Below are positions 1 through 10,168 of a stretch of 64,000 nt of DNA, piece by piece. The stretch is from Rhodocyclaceae bacterium (GTDB taxonomy: Bacteria; Pseudomonadota; Gammaproteobacteria; Burkholderiales; Rhodocyclaceae). A program made the translations under genes and the position numbers. The stretch spans positions 62,001-126,000 of the forward strand of contig JAVBYI010000022.1 in the NCBI GenBank assembly GCA_030824115.1, in the 5' to 3' direction. The first letter of the stretch is position 1, and the number at the start of each line of letters is the position of its first letter. The notes beneath the pieces were generated by a model that searched no databases, was not told the origin of the DNA, and saw only the letters and a list, made by a program, of their open reading frames with translations.

Positions 1-906
1 GGTGCGCCACACCTCGGCGAAGAAATCAGGCGGATGCTTCCCCGAGTTGATAATGCGGTGATCGCGGCCGATCAACTCCTCACGCGCATATTGGCTGACT
101 GCACAAAACTTGTCATTGACATAGGTGATGCGCCCCTGGGGATCGGCAATGCTGACAATGGCATGCTCATCAAGTGCCTGCTTCTGGAAATCGAGGTCAC
201 GCAGGCTGGCGTTCAGTTGCCAGGTCTTGTCCGTCAGCCCGCGCATCAGGCGCGACATATGGCGCTGGACATAGAACCCGATGGCCAGACTAGCCAGCAC
301 GGTCAGGAGCATCGCGGAGAGCAGGACCACCTGGGCACTGCGCACCTGCTCGCTCGCTTGCTGGCTGGTGCGTTCGATCTCGCGATTTTTCAGGGCAATG
401 AAGGCTGTCAACGCGCTCAACACACCCTCCTGGGCCGGCAGAGCCTGATCGGTAAGAATCGTCATCGCATCGCGCCGCCGGTGCTCACCATTCAATTCAA
501 TGACCCGCTCCTGCAGCGGCACCGTCAGTGCCGTCGCACGCGCCTGCTCACTGAGCAAGGCATGCTCTTCGGGTGTCAGGTTTTCCTTGACCAGCAAGCG
601 ACGTGCCTCGGCTACTTCCTGCGCCAGTGCCCAAAAGCGCATGTTGTAGTCGTCCACCACGAATGCATCATCTTCATGGACCAGCTTGACCAGCACATAC
701 GAACGCTCGCGTGCCGCGTGATACATCCGGTGGGCAAGCTGGACATGCCGGGCATGCTGCGTATTGATCTCGGCAACCAGCGTCTGGATGCGTTCGAGGC
801 GAACCATAGTGGCCGCCGTCATGGCAACTAAGAGAACGACAACCACACCAAAGCCCGCAATAATCATGCGGGCTGAATACGGTGATTTCTGATGGTCTAG
901 CGCCAC
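1..906 (-). CDS. Membrane PAS sensor protein, 5' part (runs off window)
   Basis: Partial gene cut by the left edge; about 302 residues are visible. A membrane segment near residues 14-34 (start MIIAGFGVVVVLL) is followed by about 165 helical extracytoplasmic residues resembling the four-helix sensor domain of chemoreceptors. A second membrane segment lies near residues 200-220, and then a cytoplasmic PAS domain begins (motifs ITYVND, EELIGRDHRI) that continues past the edge. The output domain is not visible, so kinase, diguanylate cyclase or chemoreceptor cannot be told apart. The GTG at 906 is preferred because GGAGGGGA sits about 5 bases upstream; an in-frame ATG at 939 lacks such a site. 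A dispersed-repeat copy lies just upstream. Confidence 0.75.
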   Translation of the reverse strand, partial: MALDHQKSPYSARMIIAGFGVVVVLLVAMTAATMVRLERIQTLVAEINTQHARHVQLAHRMYHAARERSYVLVKLVHEDDAFVVDDYNMRFWALAQEVAEARRLLVKENLTPEEHALLSEQARATALTVPLQERVIELNGEHRRRDAMTILTDQALPAQEGVLSALTAFIALKNREIERTSQQASEQVRSAQVVLLSAMLLTVLASLAIGFYVQRHMSRLMRGLTDKTWQLNASLRDLDFQKQALDEHAIVSIADPQGRITYVNDKFCAVSQYAREELIGRDHRIINSGKHPPDFFAEVWRT

Positions 907-946
907 TGACTCCCCTCCGTTATGCGAGAAGCCTACCATGTCCTAT

Positions 947-972
947 AAAAGTCGGCGGTGGCAAGACGGCAC
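947..972 (+). repeat. Dispersed 25-bp repeat, copy 1
   Basis: Variant reading GTCGGCGGTGGCAAGACGGC preceded by AAAA. It directly abuts the stop codon of the M18 aminopeptidase gene (stop at 973-975) and lies upstream of the PAS sensor gene. Other family members usually read GGCGCTGGCGGGACGG; this copy carries GGTGGCAAGACGG. Confidence 0.85.
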
Positions 973-2331
973 CTAACTTTGGAATGCGGCAGCCAGCGTC
1001 GCAATCATATCGGCATGATCCTGCACACCGGCGCTTTCGCGCAGGCTGTGCATCGCCCACAGCGGTGAACCGACATCCACGCTGGCGATGCCGAGACTGG
1101 CCGCAACCATCGGTCCGATGGTGCTGCCGCAACCGAGATCGCTGCGATGGGCATACTGCTGGCAGGCCACGCCGGCCTGCTCGCACAGGCGCATGAAGCG
1201 CGCGGCGGTTTCCGCATCGGTGGTGTAGCGCTGGTTGGCATTGCGCTTGATGACCGGCCCGCCATTCATGCGCACCTTGTGGCCCGGCTCATAGGCGTTG
1301 GGGAAATTCGGCTGGTAGGCATGCGCCATGTCGGCGCTGATGAAGAAGCTGCGCGCCATGACGCGCCGCGTGTCCTCACCATCCAGCCCGGCCGATAGCC
1401 CGATGCGCGCCAGCACATCCGCAAGGAAACTGCCACCCGCCCCGGTGGCGCTTTCGCTGCCCACTTCTTCATGATCGAACAGGCCGACCACGCAGGTCGC
1501 ACGCGGTGCCGAATTTGCCAATGAGGTTGCCAGCAATGCGGTGGTGGCGGCGTGGCACGATGCCAGGTTGTCGAGTTGGCTGTCCGCAATGAATTCCTCT
1601 TGCGCGCCCCACAGGCGACCGGGCTGCGTGTCTACCACCGCCAGTTCCCAACTGAGCAGATCGGCCGCCTCTACCGCCGCCTGAGTCGTCAGCAGGGCAC
1701 GCAGTTGAGCGTCGGCATCCTCGCCTTCAGCCAGATTTCCAAGAATCAGCGGCAGTTCGGTCTGCTTGTTGAGCTTGAGGCCCTGCTCATTGACATCGCG
1801 GTTCATGTGGATCGCCAGATTCGGCAGGCGTACCAGCGGCTGCTCAAAGCGCAACAGGCGCGTCTCCATCCCGGCGGCGGTGCGTACGACCACGCGTCCG
1901 GCCAAGCTCAGATCGCGATCGGTAAACGTCGCAAGAATCGGCCCGCCATAGATTTCCACCGCCAGCCGCGCCAAGCCGTCGCTGCCAGAGGCCGGCCGGG
2001 GCTTGAGACGCAGGCCGGGCGAATCGGTATGGGCGCCGATGAGGCGCAGACCGCTTTCCACCAGCGGTGTGCTCCCCATCACGAAGGCGATCAGCGAGGC
2101 GCCGCCGCGCGTGACGGTGTAACGCCCGCCCGGCACCAGTTGCCAGCGCGCCGCCTCATCAAGGTGAATAAAACCCTGCGCCGCCAGGCGGGCAGATGTC
2201 GTTGCCACAGCATGCCAGGGACTCGGGCTGGCATCGATAAAGTCGATCAGGTCAAGGGCGGTTTGGCGGTCGGTGCTGCGATCACGGGTCGGCTGAAACA
2301 TGGCGTTACGAAATGGTTGGGGATCGCCCAT
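973..2331 (-). CDS. apeB: M18 family aminopeptidase
   Basis: 452 residues, near the usual 430 for M18 zinc aminopeptidases, which release N-terminal residues from peptides in the cytoplasm. The expected motifs are present: SPWHAV near the start, the metal-ligand motif HTDSPG near residue 97, DHEEVGS in the middle, SCHAATTAL, and a C-terminal GSTIGPM followed by MHSLRE. The start at 2331 has a weak AGG about 6 bases upstream; an alternative ATG at 2301 begins MFQPTRD and has no visible ribosome site. The gene stands alone. Its stop codon touches a dispersed-repeat copy. Confidence 0.93.
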   Translation of the reverse strand: MGDPQPFRNAMFQPTRDRSTDRQTALDLIDFIDASPSPWHAVATTSARLAAQGFIHLDEAARWQLVPGGRYTVTRGGASLIAFVMGSTPLVESGLRLIGAHTDSPGLRLKPRPASGSDGLARLAVEIYGGPILATFTDRDLSLAGRVVVRTAAGMETRLLRFEQPLVRLPNLAIHMNRDVNEQGLKLNKQTELPLILGNLAEGEDADAQLRALLTTQAAVEAADLLSWELAVVDTQPGRLWGAQEEFIADSQLDNLASCHAATTALLATSLANSAPRATCVVGLFDHEEVGSESATGAGGSFLADVLARIGLSAGLDGEDTRRVMARSFFISADMAHAYQPNFPNAYEPGHKVRMNGGPVIKRNANQRYTTDAETAARFMRLCEQAGVACQQYAHRSDLGCGSTIGPMVAASLGIASVDVGSPLWAMHSLRESAGVQDHADMIATLAAAFQS

Positions 2332-2376
2332 CCTACCTCGGTTCAGCCTGGGCTTGGCCGGTGTAAGCTATGCGCC

Positions 2377-2688
2377 ATGAACCGTTCAATTACCGCCCTC
2401 CTCGTTGCCGCCGTCCTCGCCCTGAGCGCAAGCATGACGACGGCTGCCCCCGTGCCCGACAGCCGGCAACTCGAAAAAGAACTGCAAAGCCTGAACTGGG
2501 GACAGTTCAAAGGCGTGATCGAGGCCATTCCCGAAATCCGCCGCGAAGTCGAAAAGTATGGCCCGCTCGGCTGGGAGTACGTCAAGACGAACTACCGCAG
2601 CCACGGCTGGAAAAAGAGTATCGACCGGCTGGACACCGGGGAGAAACAGCGTCTCACCCAGTTGATCCAGCGCGCCCGCAATCAGTGA
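2377..2688 (+). CDS. Small exported protein of unknown function
   Basis: 103 residues. A cleavable signal peptide is clear: MNRSITALLVAAVLALSASMTTA, with likely cleavage after the TTA/AAP region. The mature part, about 78 residues, is charged and probably helical, with LNWGQFKGVIEAIPEIRREV and a WKKSIDRLD segment. No cysteines or catalytic motif are visible and I do not recognise a named family. It is convergent with nhaD, with only 3 bases between the stop codons. It is probably periplasmic. Confidence 0.75.
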   Translation: MNRSITALLVAAVLALSASMTTAAPVPDSRQLEKELQSLNWGQFKGVIEAIPEIRREVEKYGPLGWEYVKTNYRSHGWKKSIDRLDTGEKQRLTQLIQRARNQ

Positions 2689-2691
2689 CGG

Positions 2692-3975
2692 TCAGTGCAG
2701 CATCTGGTATTGGATCAGGTAGGTGCCTGCCCCGGCGAAATACCCGATCAAGGCCAGCCCGCTGATCCGTTTCACGTACCAGAAGAAGTGGATCTTCTCC
2801 AACCCCATGGCCGCCACGCCTGCGGCTGAACCGATGATCAGGATCGAACCGCCCGTTCCCGCGCAATAAGCGAGGAACTCCCACAGGAAGTGGTCGGTCG
2901 GGTACTGCTCCATGCTGTACATGCCCATGGATGCGGCCACCAGCGGCACGTTATCGACAATCGCACTGGCAATGCCGATGATCAGCACAATCACATCCTG
3001 CCGCCCCACGGTCTGATCGAGCCATTGGGCGAGGGAAGTCAGGATGTGGGTATGCTCCAGCGTAGCCACAGCCAGCAGGATGCCGATGAAGAATACGATC
3101 GAGCTCATGTCGATGCGGCTCAGGGCATGCACCAGCGTCAGGTGCTGCTTGAATTGGTCTTCCTTGTGGCGATGGACCAGATCACCGACCAGCCAAAGGA
3201 TGCCCAGCCCGAAGAGGATGCCCATGAAGGGCGGCAAATGGGTGATCGTCTTGAAGGCGGGAACAGCCACCAGAATGCCCAGCCCCATGAAGAACATCAG
3301 GTTGCGCTCAAACTCGGTCGTACGCAGCCCGTGGTCGCTTTCCTTGATCTGCGGCGCATCCACCGGGCGGCCGCGCAATACATAGGCGGTAACAGCCAAT
3401 GGCACGACCATGCTGACCACGGAAGGCAGGAACACCGACTTGATGATCGCCAGCGTCGTGATCTGGCCACCAATCCAGAGCATGGTGGTCGTCACGTCAC
3501 CGATGGGCGACCACGCACCCCCCGAGTTGGCGGCGATCACGATGATGCCGGCGAAGAACAGGCGATCCTCGTGCTTGGCGAGGAGCTTGCGCATCAGGGA
3601 AATCATCACAATGGTCGTGGTCAGGTTATCGAGGATGGCACTGAGAAAGAAGGTGACAAAACCCACGAGCCAGATCAGCGAGGACAGGTTCGCGGTGCGA
3701 ATGCGTTTGGTGATGACCTCGAAGCCGTTGTGCGCATCCACCACTTCGACAATGGTCATGGCGCCCATCAGGAAGAAGACGATTTGCGCCGTCGACATGA
3801 CGGACTCACCCAACTGTTCGCTGACCAGATGCGCATCCGCAGTAGCAAGCGCGTAGATAGTCCATAACAGCCCGGCACCGACCAGGGCTGAGGCGGATTT
3901 ATTGATCTTGATGGGATGTTCGAGGGCGATGGCCGCGTAAGCGACGACAAAAACAAGCACGAGTGCTGTCAGCAT
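2692..3975 (-). CDS. nhaD: Sodium/proton antiporter NhaD family
   Basis: 427 residues with about ten to twelve hydrophobic segments. It contains the NhaD/ArsB-superfamily signatures DNLTTTIVMISL and NSGGAWSPIGDVTTTMLW, which form the ion-binding core, and a second-half repeat with IVDNVPLVAASMGM. NhaD exports Na+ or Li+ in exchange for protons at the inner membrane. The ATG at 3975 is chosen because GGAGAG lies 9 bases upstream and the protein then begins with a hydrophobic helix (MLTALVLVF); the longer frame from 4011 adds a polar, arginine-containing leader. Confidence 0.92.
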   Translation of the reverse strand: MLTALVLVFVVAYAAIALEHPIKINKSASALVGAGLLWTIYALATADAHLVSEQLGESVMSTAQIVFFLMGAMTIVEVVDAHNGFEVITKRIRTANLSSLIWLVGFVTFFLSAILDNLTTTIVMISLMRKLLAKHEDRLFFAGIIVIAANSGGAWSPIGDVTTTMLWIGGQITTLAIIKSVFLPSVVSMVVPLAVTAYVLRGRPVDAPQIKESDHGLRTTEFERNLMFFMGLGILVAVPAFKTITHLPPFMGILFGLGILWLVGDLVHRHKEDQFKQHLTLVHALSRIDMSSIVFFIGILLAVATLEHTHILTSLAQWLDQTVGRQDVIVLIIGIASAIVDNVPLVAASMGMYSMEQYPTDHFLWEFLAYCAGTGGSILIIGSAAGVAAMGLEKIHFFWYVKRISGLALIGYFAGAGTYLIQYQMLH

Positions 3976-4130
3976 GGGTATGGTCTCTCCCGTGCAGCGG
4001 CCCGACCGCACGATAAACCTGTCCGCGGATTGATAGGTGAAATTACGACTGCTTCACGGACACCCGTGGGGAATCTTACAACAGGGTCGCGACAATCATC
4101 AACACATCGCCCCGGTTTCCTTGCTGCCCC

Positions 4131-4565
4131 TCACTGTCCTCTGGGTGCCCGCTCGACCCCGCCCAGAACATCACCTGCCTTGAGGCCGCGCTGTGCAAAC
4201 CAGCCGGCATTCATTTCCAGCGCATAGCGAGCGGGTTTCGCCGCACAATGATTTTCCTCGTTGCGCGGCTTCATCTCGGCAATATTGAGAATGCGCCCAT
4301 TCGCGTCCATAAAGGCCACCGAGAGCGGCAGCAGCGTGTTTTTCATCCACATGCAATGCGCTGCATCATGGGTAAATACAAACAACATGCCGCGCTGGCT
4401 GTCCATCGTTTTGCGGTGCATCAGCCCTTGTGCACGGCTTTGCGGCGTTGCGGCCACCTCGGCTTCGATGCGATGAAAACCGGCAGTCAGTTCCATGACT
4501 GGCATACCCTGCGCCATGGACAGATTGGCGCAGAAACCGAGAAAGAGAAAAAACCAACGCATCAT
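4131..4565 (-). CDS. DUF192 family exported protein
   Basis: 144 residues. N-terminal signal peptide (MMRWFFLFLGFCANLSMAQG), then a DUF192 domain with the family hallmarks RAQGLMHRKTM, GMLFVF, MWMKNTLLPLSVAF and a C-terminal ALEMNAGWF. DUF192 proteins are small beta-barrel proteins, usually exported, of unsettled function. The start ATG overlaps the aceK stop as ATGA, so translation is probably coupled to aceK; an ATG at 4574 would lie further inside aceK. Whether the protein has any link to isocitrate metabolism is unknown. Confidence 0.88.
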   Translation of the reverse strand: MMRWFFLFLGFCANLSMAQGMPVMELTAGFHRIEAEVAATPQSRAQGLMHRKTMDSQRGMLFVFTHDAAHCMWMKNTLLPLSVAFMDANGRILNIAEMKPRNEENHCAAKPARYALEMNAGWFAQRGLKAGDVLGGVERAPRGQ

Positions 4566-6358
4566 TTCGGGCACCCCTTGCTGTAACGATTGCAGAAGCG
4601 TAGCGCTTCCGGATAAGGAAAGAAGTCGCGGATCTTGCCGCTGCGGATGTCTTCCTGCGCCTGCTGCCAGAACGCGGCATCAAACAGATCGGCGTGATGG
4701 CGCATAAAGGCAGTGCGGATCTTCGGCGAGGTCAGCAGGAAGGTGGCAAATTCCTCGGGAAAGACGTCGTTGCGGCCCACCGAATACCACGGCTCGCCGG
4801 ACATCTCCGCCTCCTCGTTCGGCGCCGGCGGAATACGCCGGAAGTTGCAGTCGGTCATGAACTCGATCTCGTCGTAATCGTAGAACACTACGCGGCCGTA
4901 GCGGGTGACGCCAAAGTTCTTCCACAACATATCGCCGGGGAATATGTTGGCAATCGCCAGTTCACGAATGGCATTGCCATACTCCTTGACCGCATGCTCG
5001 ATCTGATCTTCGCGGCTGGTCTTGTCGGCCCGCTCAAGATAGAGATTGAGGGGCTCCATGCGCCGTTCGATGTAGAGGTGCTTGATGATGATTTCATCCG
5101 CACTCTCCTCGATCAGCGAGGGAATTTCGCGGCGCAGTTCCTCAAGCATTTCGGGCGCGAAGCGATTCTTGGGCAAGGCCACATGGGAAAACTCCAAGGT
5201 GTCTGCCATGCGCCCGACGCGATCCACCTGCTTGACGAGCTGATACTTGCGCTTGACGGTGGCGTGATCGACTTCCTTGGTCACCCCGAACTTGTCCTTG
5301 ATGACCTTGAACACATACGGGTAGGAAGGCAGAGTGAACACCAGCATGACCAGCCCGCGAATGCCCGGGGCAACGACGAACTTGTCGGCCGAGTGATGCA
5401 GATGGGACATCAGGCCACGGAAGAAGGCGGTCTTGCCCTGCTTGCCCAGACCTACCATCGAATACAGCTCGGCACGCGGCTTGTGCGGCATGATCGAGCG
5501 CAGAAACTGCACGTAGGCCGAGGGCACCTTCATGTCGACCATGAAATAGGCACGCGACAGCGAGAACAGCAGGCTGATGAGGCCCGGATCAAGGAGGATG
5601 GTATCGACCACCAGTTTGCCGCCCGGCTCATGCAGCACCGGAATGGCAAAGGGGAACTCGACCGCCCCATTGACGGCCTTGCCGATGATGTAGGCCGCCT
5701 TGTTGCGATAGAAGGCCGAGGACAGCACCTGCACCTGGAAATTGACTTCACGCAGTGGCAGTTCGGGCAAAAACTCATGCACCGCCGTACGGACGGCCTC
5801 GACATCGCGATCGAGATTGGCAAACTCACGCTGCCACTGGAAATCGATCAGGATCTGGCGAATCGTCGCGCGGAAGCCCGCCTGATTCGGATAGTAGCTA
5901 CGGTAGGTCGGCGGGTCGGACTCGATGTATTCCGTCGAGATCGCCGGGCGCACGAAAATGAAGTCATTGTGGAAATAGGTGCGGTGCAGGATCTGACAGA
6001 ACACCGAGTTGAAGAAGGTCTCGGCCAGCTCCGGCTGGCTGTGGTCGGTCAGGAGGCCGATGTAATACAGCTTGGCCTGACGCCAGACGACATCATCGAC
6101 GGTCTCGGCATTGAAATCGCGATGCAGGCGTTCAATGGTCTCGGCGACACGGTCGTCATAGAACTGAATGCGCTCGCGCACCGCACGCTGGACGGCGACC
6201 CAGTCACCCTGCTCGAAACGGTGCTTGGCCTGGGCAGAGCTTTCGCGGAAGAGACGATAGTGTTTGTTGAAGCCCTCGATCAGGGTCTGGGCGATCAACA
6301 GTGCCTGCGCGCCAGCCGCCGGATCTGCATCCACCACTGACTTCACCGATATATCCAT
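4562..6358 (-). CDS. aceK: Isocitrate dehydrogenase kinase/phosphatase AceK
   Basis: 598 residues, typical for AceK. This bifunctional enzyme phosphorylates dimeric isocitrate dehydrogenase at its active-site serine and also removes the phosphate, diverting isocitrate to the glyoxylate shunt. The N-terminal regulatory half is present, and the ATP-binding segment APGIRGLVMLVFTLPSYPY with the downstream lysine (VFKVIKD) lies near residues 330-355. The catalytic-loop region NIFPGDMLWKNFGV and VFYDYDEIEFM are also conserved. It is divergent from the monomeric icd gene and about 2.5 kb from the dimeric icd whose product carries the target serine. A DUF192 gene is coupled downstream. Confidence 0.97.
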   Translation of the reverse strand: MDISVKSVVDADPAAGAQALLIAQTLIEGFNKHYRLFRESSAQAKHRFEQGDWVAVQRAVRERIQFYDDRVAETIERLHRDFNAETVDDVVWRQAKLYYIGLLTDHSQPELAETFFNSVFCQILHRTYFHNDFIFVRPAISTEYIESDPPTYRSYYPNQAGFRATIRQILIDFQWQREFANLDRDVEAVRTAVHEFLPELPLREVNFQVQVLSSAFYRNKAAYIIGKAVNGAVEFPFAIPVLHEPGGKLVVDTILLDPGLISLLFSLSRAYFMVDMKVPSAYVQFLRSIMPHKPRAELYSMVGLGKQGKTAFFRGLMSHLHHSADKFVVAPGIRGLVMLVFTLPSYPYVFKVIKDKFGVTKEVDHATVKRKYQLVKQVDRVGRMADTLEFSHVALPKNRFAPEMLEELRREIPSLIEESADEIIIKHLYIERRMEPLNLYLERADKTSREDQIEHAVKEYGNAIRELAIANIFPGDMLWKNFGVTRYGRVVFYDYDEIEFMTDCNFRRIPPAPNEEAEMSGEPWYSVGRNDVFPEEFATFLLTSPKIRTAFMRHHADLFDAAFWQQAQEDIRSGKIRDFFPYPEALRFCNRYSKGCPK

Positions 6359-6511
6359 GAATTTTCTTTTACCTCTATTGACACAGCTTATACTACGCAG
6401 CGATGGTCAAGGATACTCAGAAATTGGCCGCAGCATGCTCGACCCCTTATTCCCTTTTCCGATCCATTCCGCAGCTTATACCTCATCAAGCTATCAGAAA
6501 GAGACACCGCA

Positions 6512-8752
6512 ATGACGACTGGGCAATCCAAGATCATCTACACCCTGACCGACGAAGCACCGCTCCTGGCAACGGCCGCTTTCCTGCCGATCGTGCGCAC
6601 CTTCACGGCCCCCGCCGGTATCGAGATCGAGAAGGCCGACATTTCTGTGTCGGCCCGTGTGCTGGCGGAATTTCCCGAGCACCTGACTGATGCACAGAAG
6701 GTGCCGGATACCCTTGGCGACCTCGGTCGCCGCACGCTACTGCCCGAAACCAACATCATCAAGCTGCCGAACATCAGCGCCTCCGTGGCCCAGTTAATCA
6801 CCTGCGTGCGCGAACTGCAGGCCAAGGGCTACAAGATTCCCGACTACCCGGAAGATCCCAAAACCGATGAAGAAAAAGCCATCCGCGCGCGCTACGCCAA
6901 GTGCATCGGCAGCGCCGTCAACCCGGTGCTGCGCGAAGGCAACTCCGACCGCCGTGCCCCGAAGGCGGTGAAGGAGTACGCGCGCAAGAACCCGCACTCG
7001 ATGGGCGAATGGAAGCAGTGGTCGCAGACCCATGTCTCGCACATGCACCACGGCGACTTCTACCACGGTGAAAAATCACTCACGCTCGACAAGGCGCGCG
7101 ATGTCAAGATGGAATTGATCACCAAGAGTGGCAAAACCATCGTCCTGAAGCCGAAAGTCGCCTTGCTGGCCGGTGAAATCATCGACAGCATGTTCATGAG
7201 CAAGAAGGCGCTGTGCGAGTTCTACGAACGTGAACTGGAAGACTGCCGCGAGGCTGGCATCCTCTTCTCGCTGCACGTCAAGGCGACGATGATGAAGGTC
7301 TCGCACCCGATCGTCTTCGGCCACTGCATCAAGATCTACTACAAGGAAGCCTTCGAGAAACACGGCGAACTGTTCAAGGAACTGGGCGTCAACGTCAATA
7401 ACGGCATGTCGGTGCTCTACGAGAAAATCAAGACATTGCCGGCCTCCAAGCGCGATGAAATCGAGCGCGACCTGCATGCTTGCCAGGAACACCGCCCACG
7501 CCTCGCCATGGTCGACTCGGCCAAGGGCATTACCAATTTCCACTCGCCCAACGACGTGATTGTGGATGCCTCGATGCCGGCGATGATCCGTGGCGGCGGC
7601 AAGATGTGGGGCGCCGACGGCAAACCCTACGACTGCAAGGCCGTGATGCCGGAATCGACTTTCGCCCGCATTTATCAGGAGATGATCAACTTCTGCAAGT
7701 GGCATGGCAACTTCGATCCCAAGACCATGGGCACGGTACCCAACGTCGGGCTGATGGCCCAACAAGCCGAGGAATACGGCTCGCACGACAAGACCTTCGA
7801 GATTGCCGAAGACGGCGTCGCCAACATTACCGACCTCGCCACCGGCGAAGTGCTGCTCTCGCAAAACGTCGAGGCCGGCGACATCTTCCGCATGTGTCAG
7901 GTCAAGGACGCACCGATTCGCGACTGGGTCAAACTGGCCGTCAATCGCGCGCGCAACTCCGGCATGCCGGTGATTTTTTGGCTCGACCCCTACCGTCCGC
8001 ACGAAAATGAACTGATCAAGAAAGTAAACACCTATCTCAAGGACTACGACACGACCGGTCTCGACATCCAGATCATGTCGCAGGTGCGCGCCATGCGCTT
8101 CACGCTGGAGCGCGTTGCCCGCGGCCTCGACACCATCTCCGCCACCGGCAACATCCTGCGCGACTACCTGACCGACCTGTTCCCGATCATGGAACTCGGC
8201 ACCAGTGCCAAGATGCTTTCCATCGTGCCGCTGATGAACGGCGGCGGCATGTACGAAACCGGCGCCGGCGGTTCGGCACCGAAGCATGTCCAGCAACTCG
8301 TCGAGGAAAATCATCTGCGTTGGGATTCGCTCGGCGAATTCCTGGCGCTGGCGGTCTCGATGGAAGACCTCGGCATCAAAACCGGCAATGTCCGGGCCAA
8401 GCTGTTGGCAAAAACACTGGATGCTGCCACCGGCAAGTTGCTCGATAACCGTAAGTCGCCCTCCCCAAAAACCGGCGAACTCTGCAACCGTGGCAGTCAG
8501 TTCTATCTGGCCATGTATTGGGCCGAAGAACTCGCCGGACAAGCGGAGGACAAGGCGCTGGCCGCCCAATTTACCCCGCTGGCCAAGGCACTCGCTGAAA
8601 ACGAGCAGCAAATCATCAGCGAGTTCAAGGCAGTCCAGGGCAAGCCGGCCGATATCGGTGGCTACTACAAGGTCGATCCAGCCAAGCTCAAGGCCGTGAT
8701 GCGACCAAGTGCCACCTTGAACAAGGTACTCGCCACCGCAGGCGCCGCTTAG
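6512..8752 (+). CDS. icd: NADP-dependent isocitrate dehydrogenase, monomeric type
   Basis: 746 residues, matching the roughly 740-residue monomeric IDH family that oxidises isocitrate to 2-oxoglutarate with NADP+. Family landmarks include the N-terminal [43 protein letters not shown] and [20 protein letters not shown]. The start is ATG 6512, with an AGAAAGAGA stretch upstream. It is divergent from aceK across about 150 bases and lies 75 bases before a second, unrelated IDH gene. This enzyme type is not an AceK target in the organisms where this has been studied, so the cell may hold one regulated and one unregulated IDH. Confidence 0.96.
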   Translation: MTTGQSKIIYTLTDEAPLLATAAFLPIVRTFTAPAGIEIEKADISVSARVLAEFPEHLTDAQKVPDTLGDLGRRTLLPETNIIKLPNISASVAQLITCVRELQAKGYKIPDYPEDPKTDEEKAIRARYAKCIGSAVNPVLREGNSDRRAPKAVKEYARKNPHSMGEWKQWSQTHVSHMHHGDFYHGEKSLTLDKARDVKMELITKSGKTIVLKPKVALLAGEIIDSMFMSKKALCEFYERELEDCREAGILFSLHVKATMMKVSHPIVFGHCIKIYYKEAFEKHGELFKELGVNVNNGMSVLYEKIKTLPASKRDEIERDLHACQEHRPRLAMVDSAKGITNFHSPNDVIVDASMPAMIRGGGKMWGADGKPYDCKAVMPESTFARIYQEMINFCKWHGNFDPKTMGTVPNVGLMAQQAEEYGSHDKTFEIAEDGVANITDLATGEVLLSQNVEAGDIFRMCQVKDAPIRDWVKLAVNRARNSGMPVIFWLDPYRPHENELIKKVNTYLKDYDTTGLDIQIMSQVRAMRFTLERVARGLDTISATGNILRDYLTDLFPIMELGTSAKMLSIVPLMNGGGMYETGAGGSAPKHVQQLVEENHLRWDSLGEFLALAVSMEDLGIKTGNVRAKLLAKTLDAATGKLLDNRKSPSPKTGELCNRGSQFYLAMYWAEELAGQAEDKALAAQFTPLAKALAENEQQIISEFKAVQGKPADIGGYYKVDPAKLKAVMRPSATLNKVLATAGAA

Positions 8753-8827
8753 TTCGGTACTGAGTTCGGGGCCGCGCAGGGTTTATCATTCGGGGCTGGA
8801 TTTCACAATAACAGCTATGGAGAAGAC

Positions 8828-10072
8828 ATGAGCACCTCGCACATCAAGGTTCCCACCACGGGTCAGAAAATCGTTGCCGGACAACCCACGCCGGATAACC
8901 CCATCATCCCCTTTATCGAAGGCGATGGCATCGGGGTCGATATCACGCCTGTGATGAAAGCCGTGGTGGATGCGGCCGTCGCGAAAGCTTATGACGGCAA
9001 GAAGAAGATTTCCTGGATGGAAGTCTTCGCTGGCGAGAAGTCAACCCGGATCTACGGTCCCGATGTCTGGCTGCCCGAAGACACCCTGAATGCCTGCAAG
9101 GAATACTCCGTCTCGATCAAGGGGCCGATGACCACGCCGGTCGGCGGCGGCATCCGTTCGCTCAACGTTGCCCTGCGCCAGGAACTCGACCTCTACCAGT
9201 GCGTCCGTCCGGTGCGCTACTTCAAGGGCGTGCCTTCGCCGCTCAAGGATCCGTCGAAGACTGACATGGTGATCTTCCGCGAGAACACCGAGGATATCTA
9301 CGCCGGCATCGAGTGGCAGGCAGAGAGCACTAACGCGAAAAAGGTCATCGCCTTTCTGCAGGAGGAAATGGGCGTCAAGAAGATCCGCTTCCCTTCCACC
9401 TCTGGCATCGGCATCAAGCCTGTCTCTCGTGAGGGCACCGAGCGCCTGATGCGTGCCGCGATCAAGTACGCCATTGCCAACGACCGCAAGTCAGTCACGA
9501 TTGTGCATAAGGGCAACATCATGAAGTTCACCGAGGGTGGCTTCCGTGACTGGGCCTATGCGCTGGCGCAGAACGAATTCAATGCCAAGCCGATCGACGG
9601 CGGTCCGTGGTGTGCATTCAAGAACCCCAACACCGGCCGCGAAATCGTCATCAAGGACGCCATCGCCGACGCCTTCCTGCAGCAGATCCTGCTGCGTCCG
9701 GCCGAGTACGACGTGATCGCCACGCTCAACCTCAATGGTGACTACATCTCCGACGCACTGGCTGCACAGGTGGGTGGTATCGGCATCGCCCCGGGCGCCA
9801 ACATTTCCGATTATTACGCGGTATTCGAAGCCACCCACGGCACGGCACCGAAGTATGCCGGCAAGGACTACGTGAACCCCGGTTCGCTGATCCTCTCCGC
9901 TGAAATGATGCTGCGCCATCTCGGCTGGAAGGAAGCGGCCGACCTGATCATCAAGTCGATGGAAGCCGCCATCGCCGACAAGATCGTCACCTATGACTTT
10001 GCCCGGCTGATGGAAGGGGCAAAGGAAGTGAAGTGCTCTGAGTTTGGCCAGGCAATGATTGAGCGCATGTAA
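8828..10072 (+). CDS. icd: NADP-dependent isocitrate dehydrogenase, dimeric type
   Basis: 414 residues, the E. coli Icd type. EGDGIG near residue 31, [22 protein letters not shown] around residues 97-118, and [12 protein letters not shown] identify the family. Ser111 in GGIRSLNV (codon 9158-9160) corresponds to E. coli Ser113, the residue AceK phosphorylates, so control by the nearby aceK product is expected. GGAGAAG sits just upstream of ATG 8828. A strong terminator follows at 10088-10117. The adjacent monomeric IDH gene is unrelated in sequence. Confidence 0.97.
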   Translation: MSTSHIKVPTTGQKIVAGQPTPDNPIIPFIEGDGIGVDITPVMKAVVDAAVAKAYDGKKKISWMEVFAGEKSTRIYGPDVWLPEDTLNACKEYSVSIKGPMTTPVGGGIRSLNVALRQELDLYQCVRPVRYFKGVPSPLKDPSKTDMVIFRENTEDIYAGIEWQAESTNAKKVIAFLQEEMGVKKIRFPSTSGIGIKPVSREGTERLMRAAIKYAIANDRKSVTIVHKGNIMKFTEGGFRDWAYALAQNEFNAKPIDGGPWCAFKNPNTGREIVIKDAIADAFLQQILLRPAEYDVIATLNLNGDYISDALAAQVGGIGIAPGANISDYYAVFEATHGTAPKYAGKDYVNPGSLILSAEMMLRHLGWKEAADLIIKSMEAAIADKIVTYDFARLMEGAKEVKCSEFGQAMIERM

Positions 10073-10087
10073 GCAGTTCCGCGCAAA

Positions 10088-10117
10088 CAAAAAGCCCGCC
10101 GGTTGGCGGGCTTTTTT
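10088..10117 (+). terminator. Rho-independent terminator after icd
   Basis: Perfect 7-bp stem GCCCGCC/GGCGGGC (10094-10100 and 10105-10111) with loop GGTT, followed by six T residues. A-rich sequence on the 5' side means it could also terminate the cold-shock gene arriving from the other strand. Confidence 0.92.
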
Positions 10118-10128
10118 ATCAGCGCCTT

Positions 10129-10153
10129 AAAAGTCGGCGCTGGCAAGACGGCA
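10129..10153 (+). repeat. Dispersed 25-bp repeat, copy 2
   Basis: Reads AAAAGTCGGCGCTGGCAAGA then CGGCA. It sits between the icd terminator and the 3' end of the cold-shock gene, in a convergent gap. Confidence 0.9.
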
Positions 10154-10168
10154 AAGCTACCGTCGAAA

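Noticed and set aside
1-906. Left-edge sensor and right-edge hybrid kinase as parts of one gene
   Set aside because: Both are truncated by window edges on opposite ends and have different visible domains; nothing links them.
7076-8611. Long open frame of 511 codons antisense to the monomeric icd gene
   Set aside because: It mirrors a gene with clear family motifs; the composition is His/Asp/Leu-rich as expected for a reversed GC-rich gene, and no ribosome site is present. The same applies to antisense frames at 4694-6340, 11000-12361, 15444-16808 and 25330-27126.
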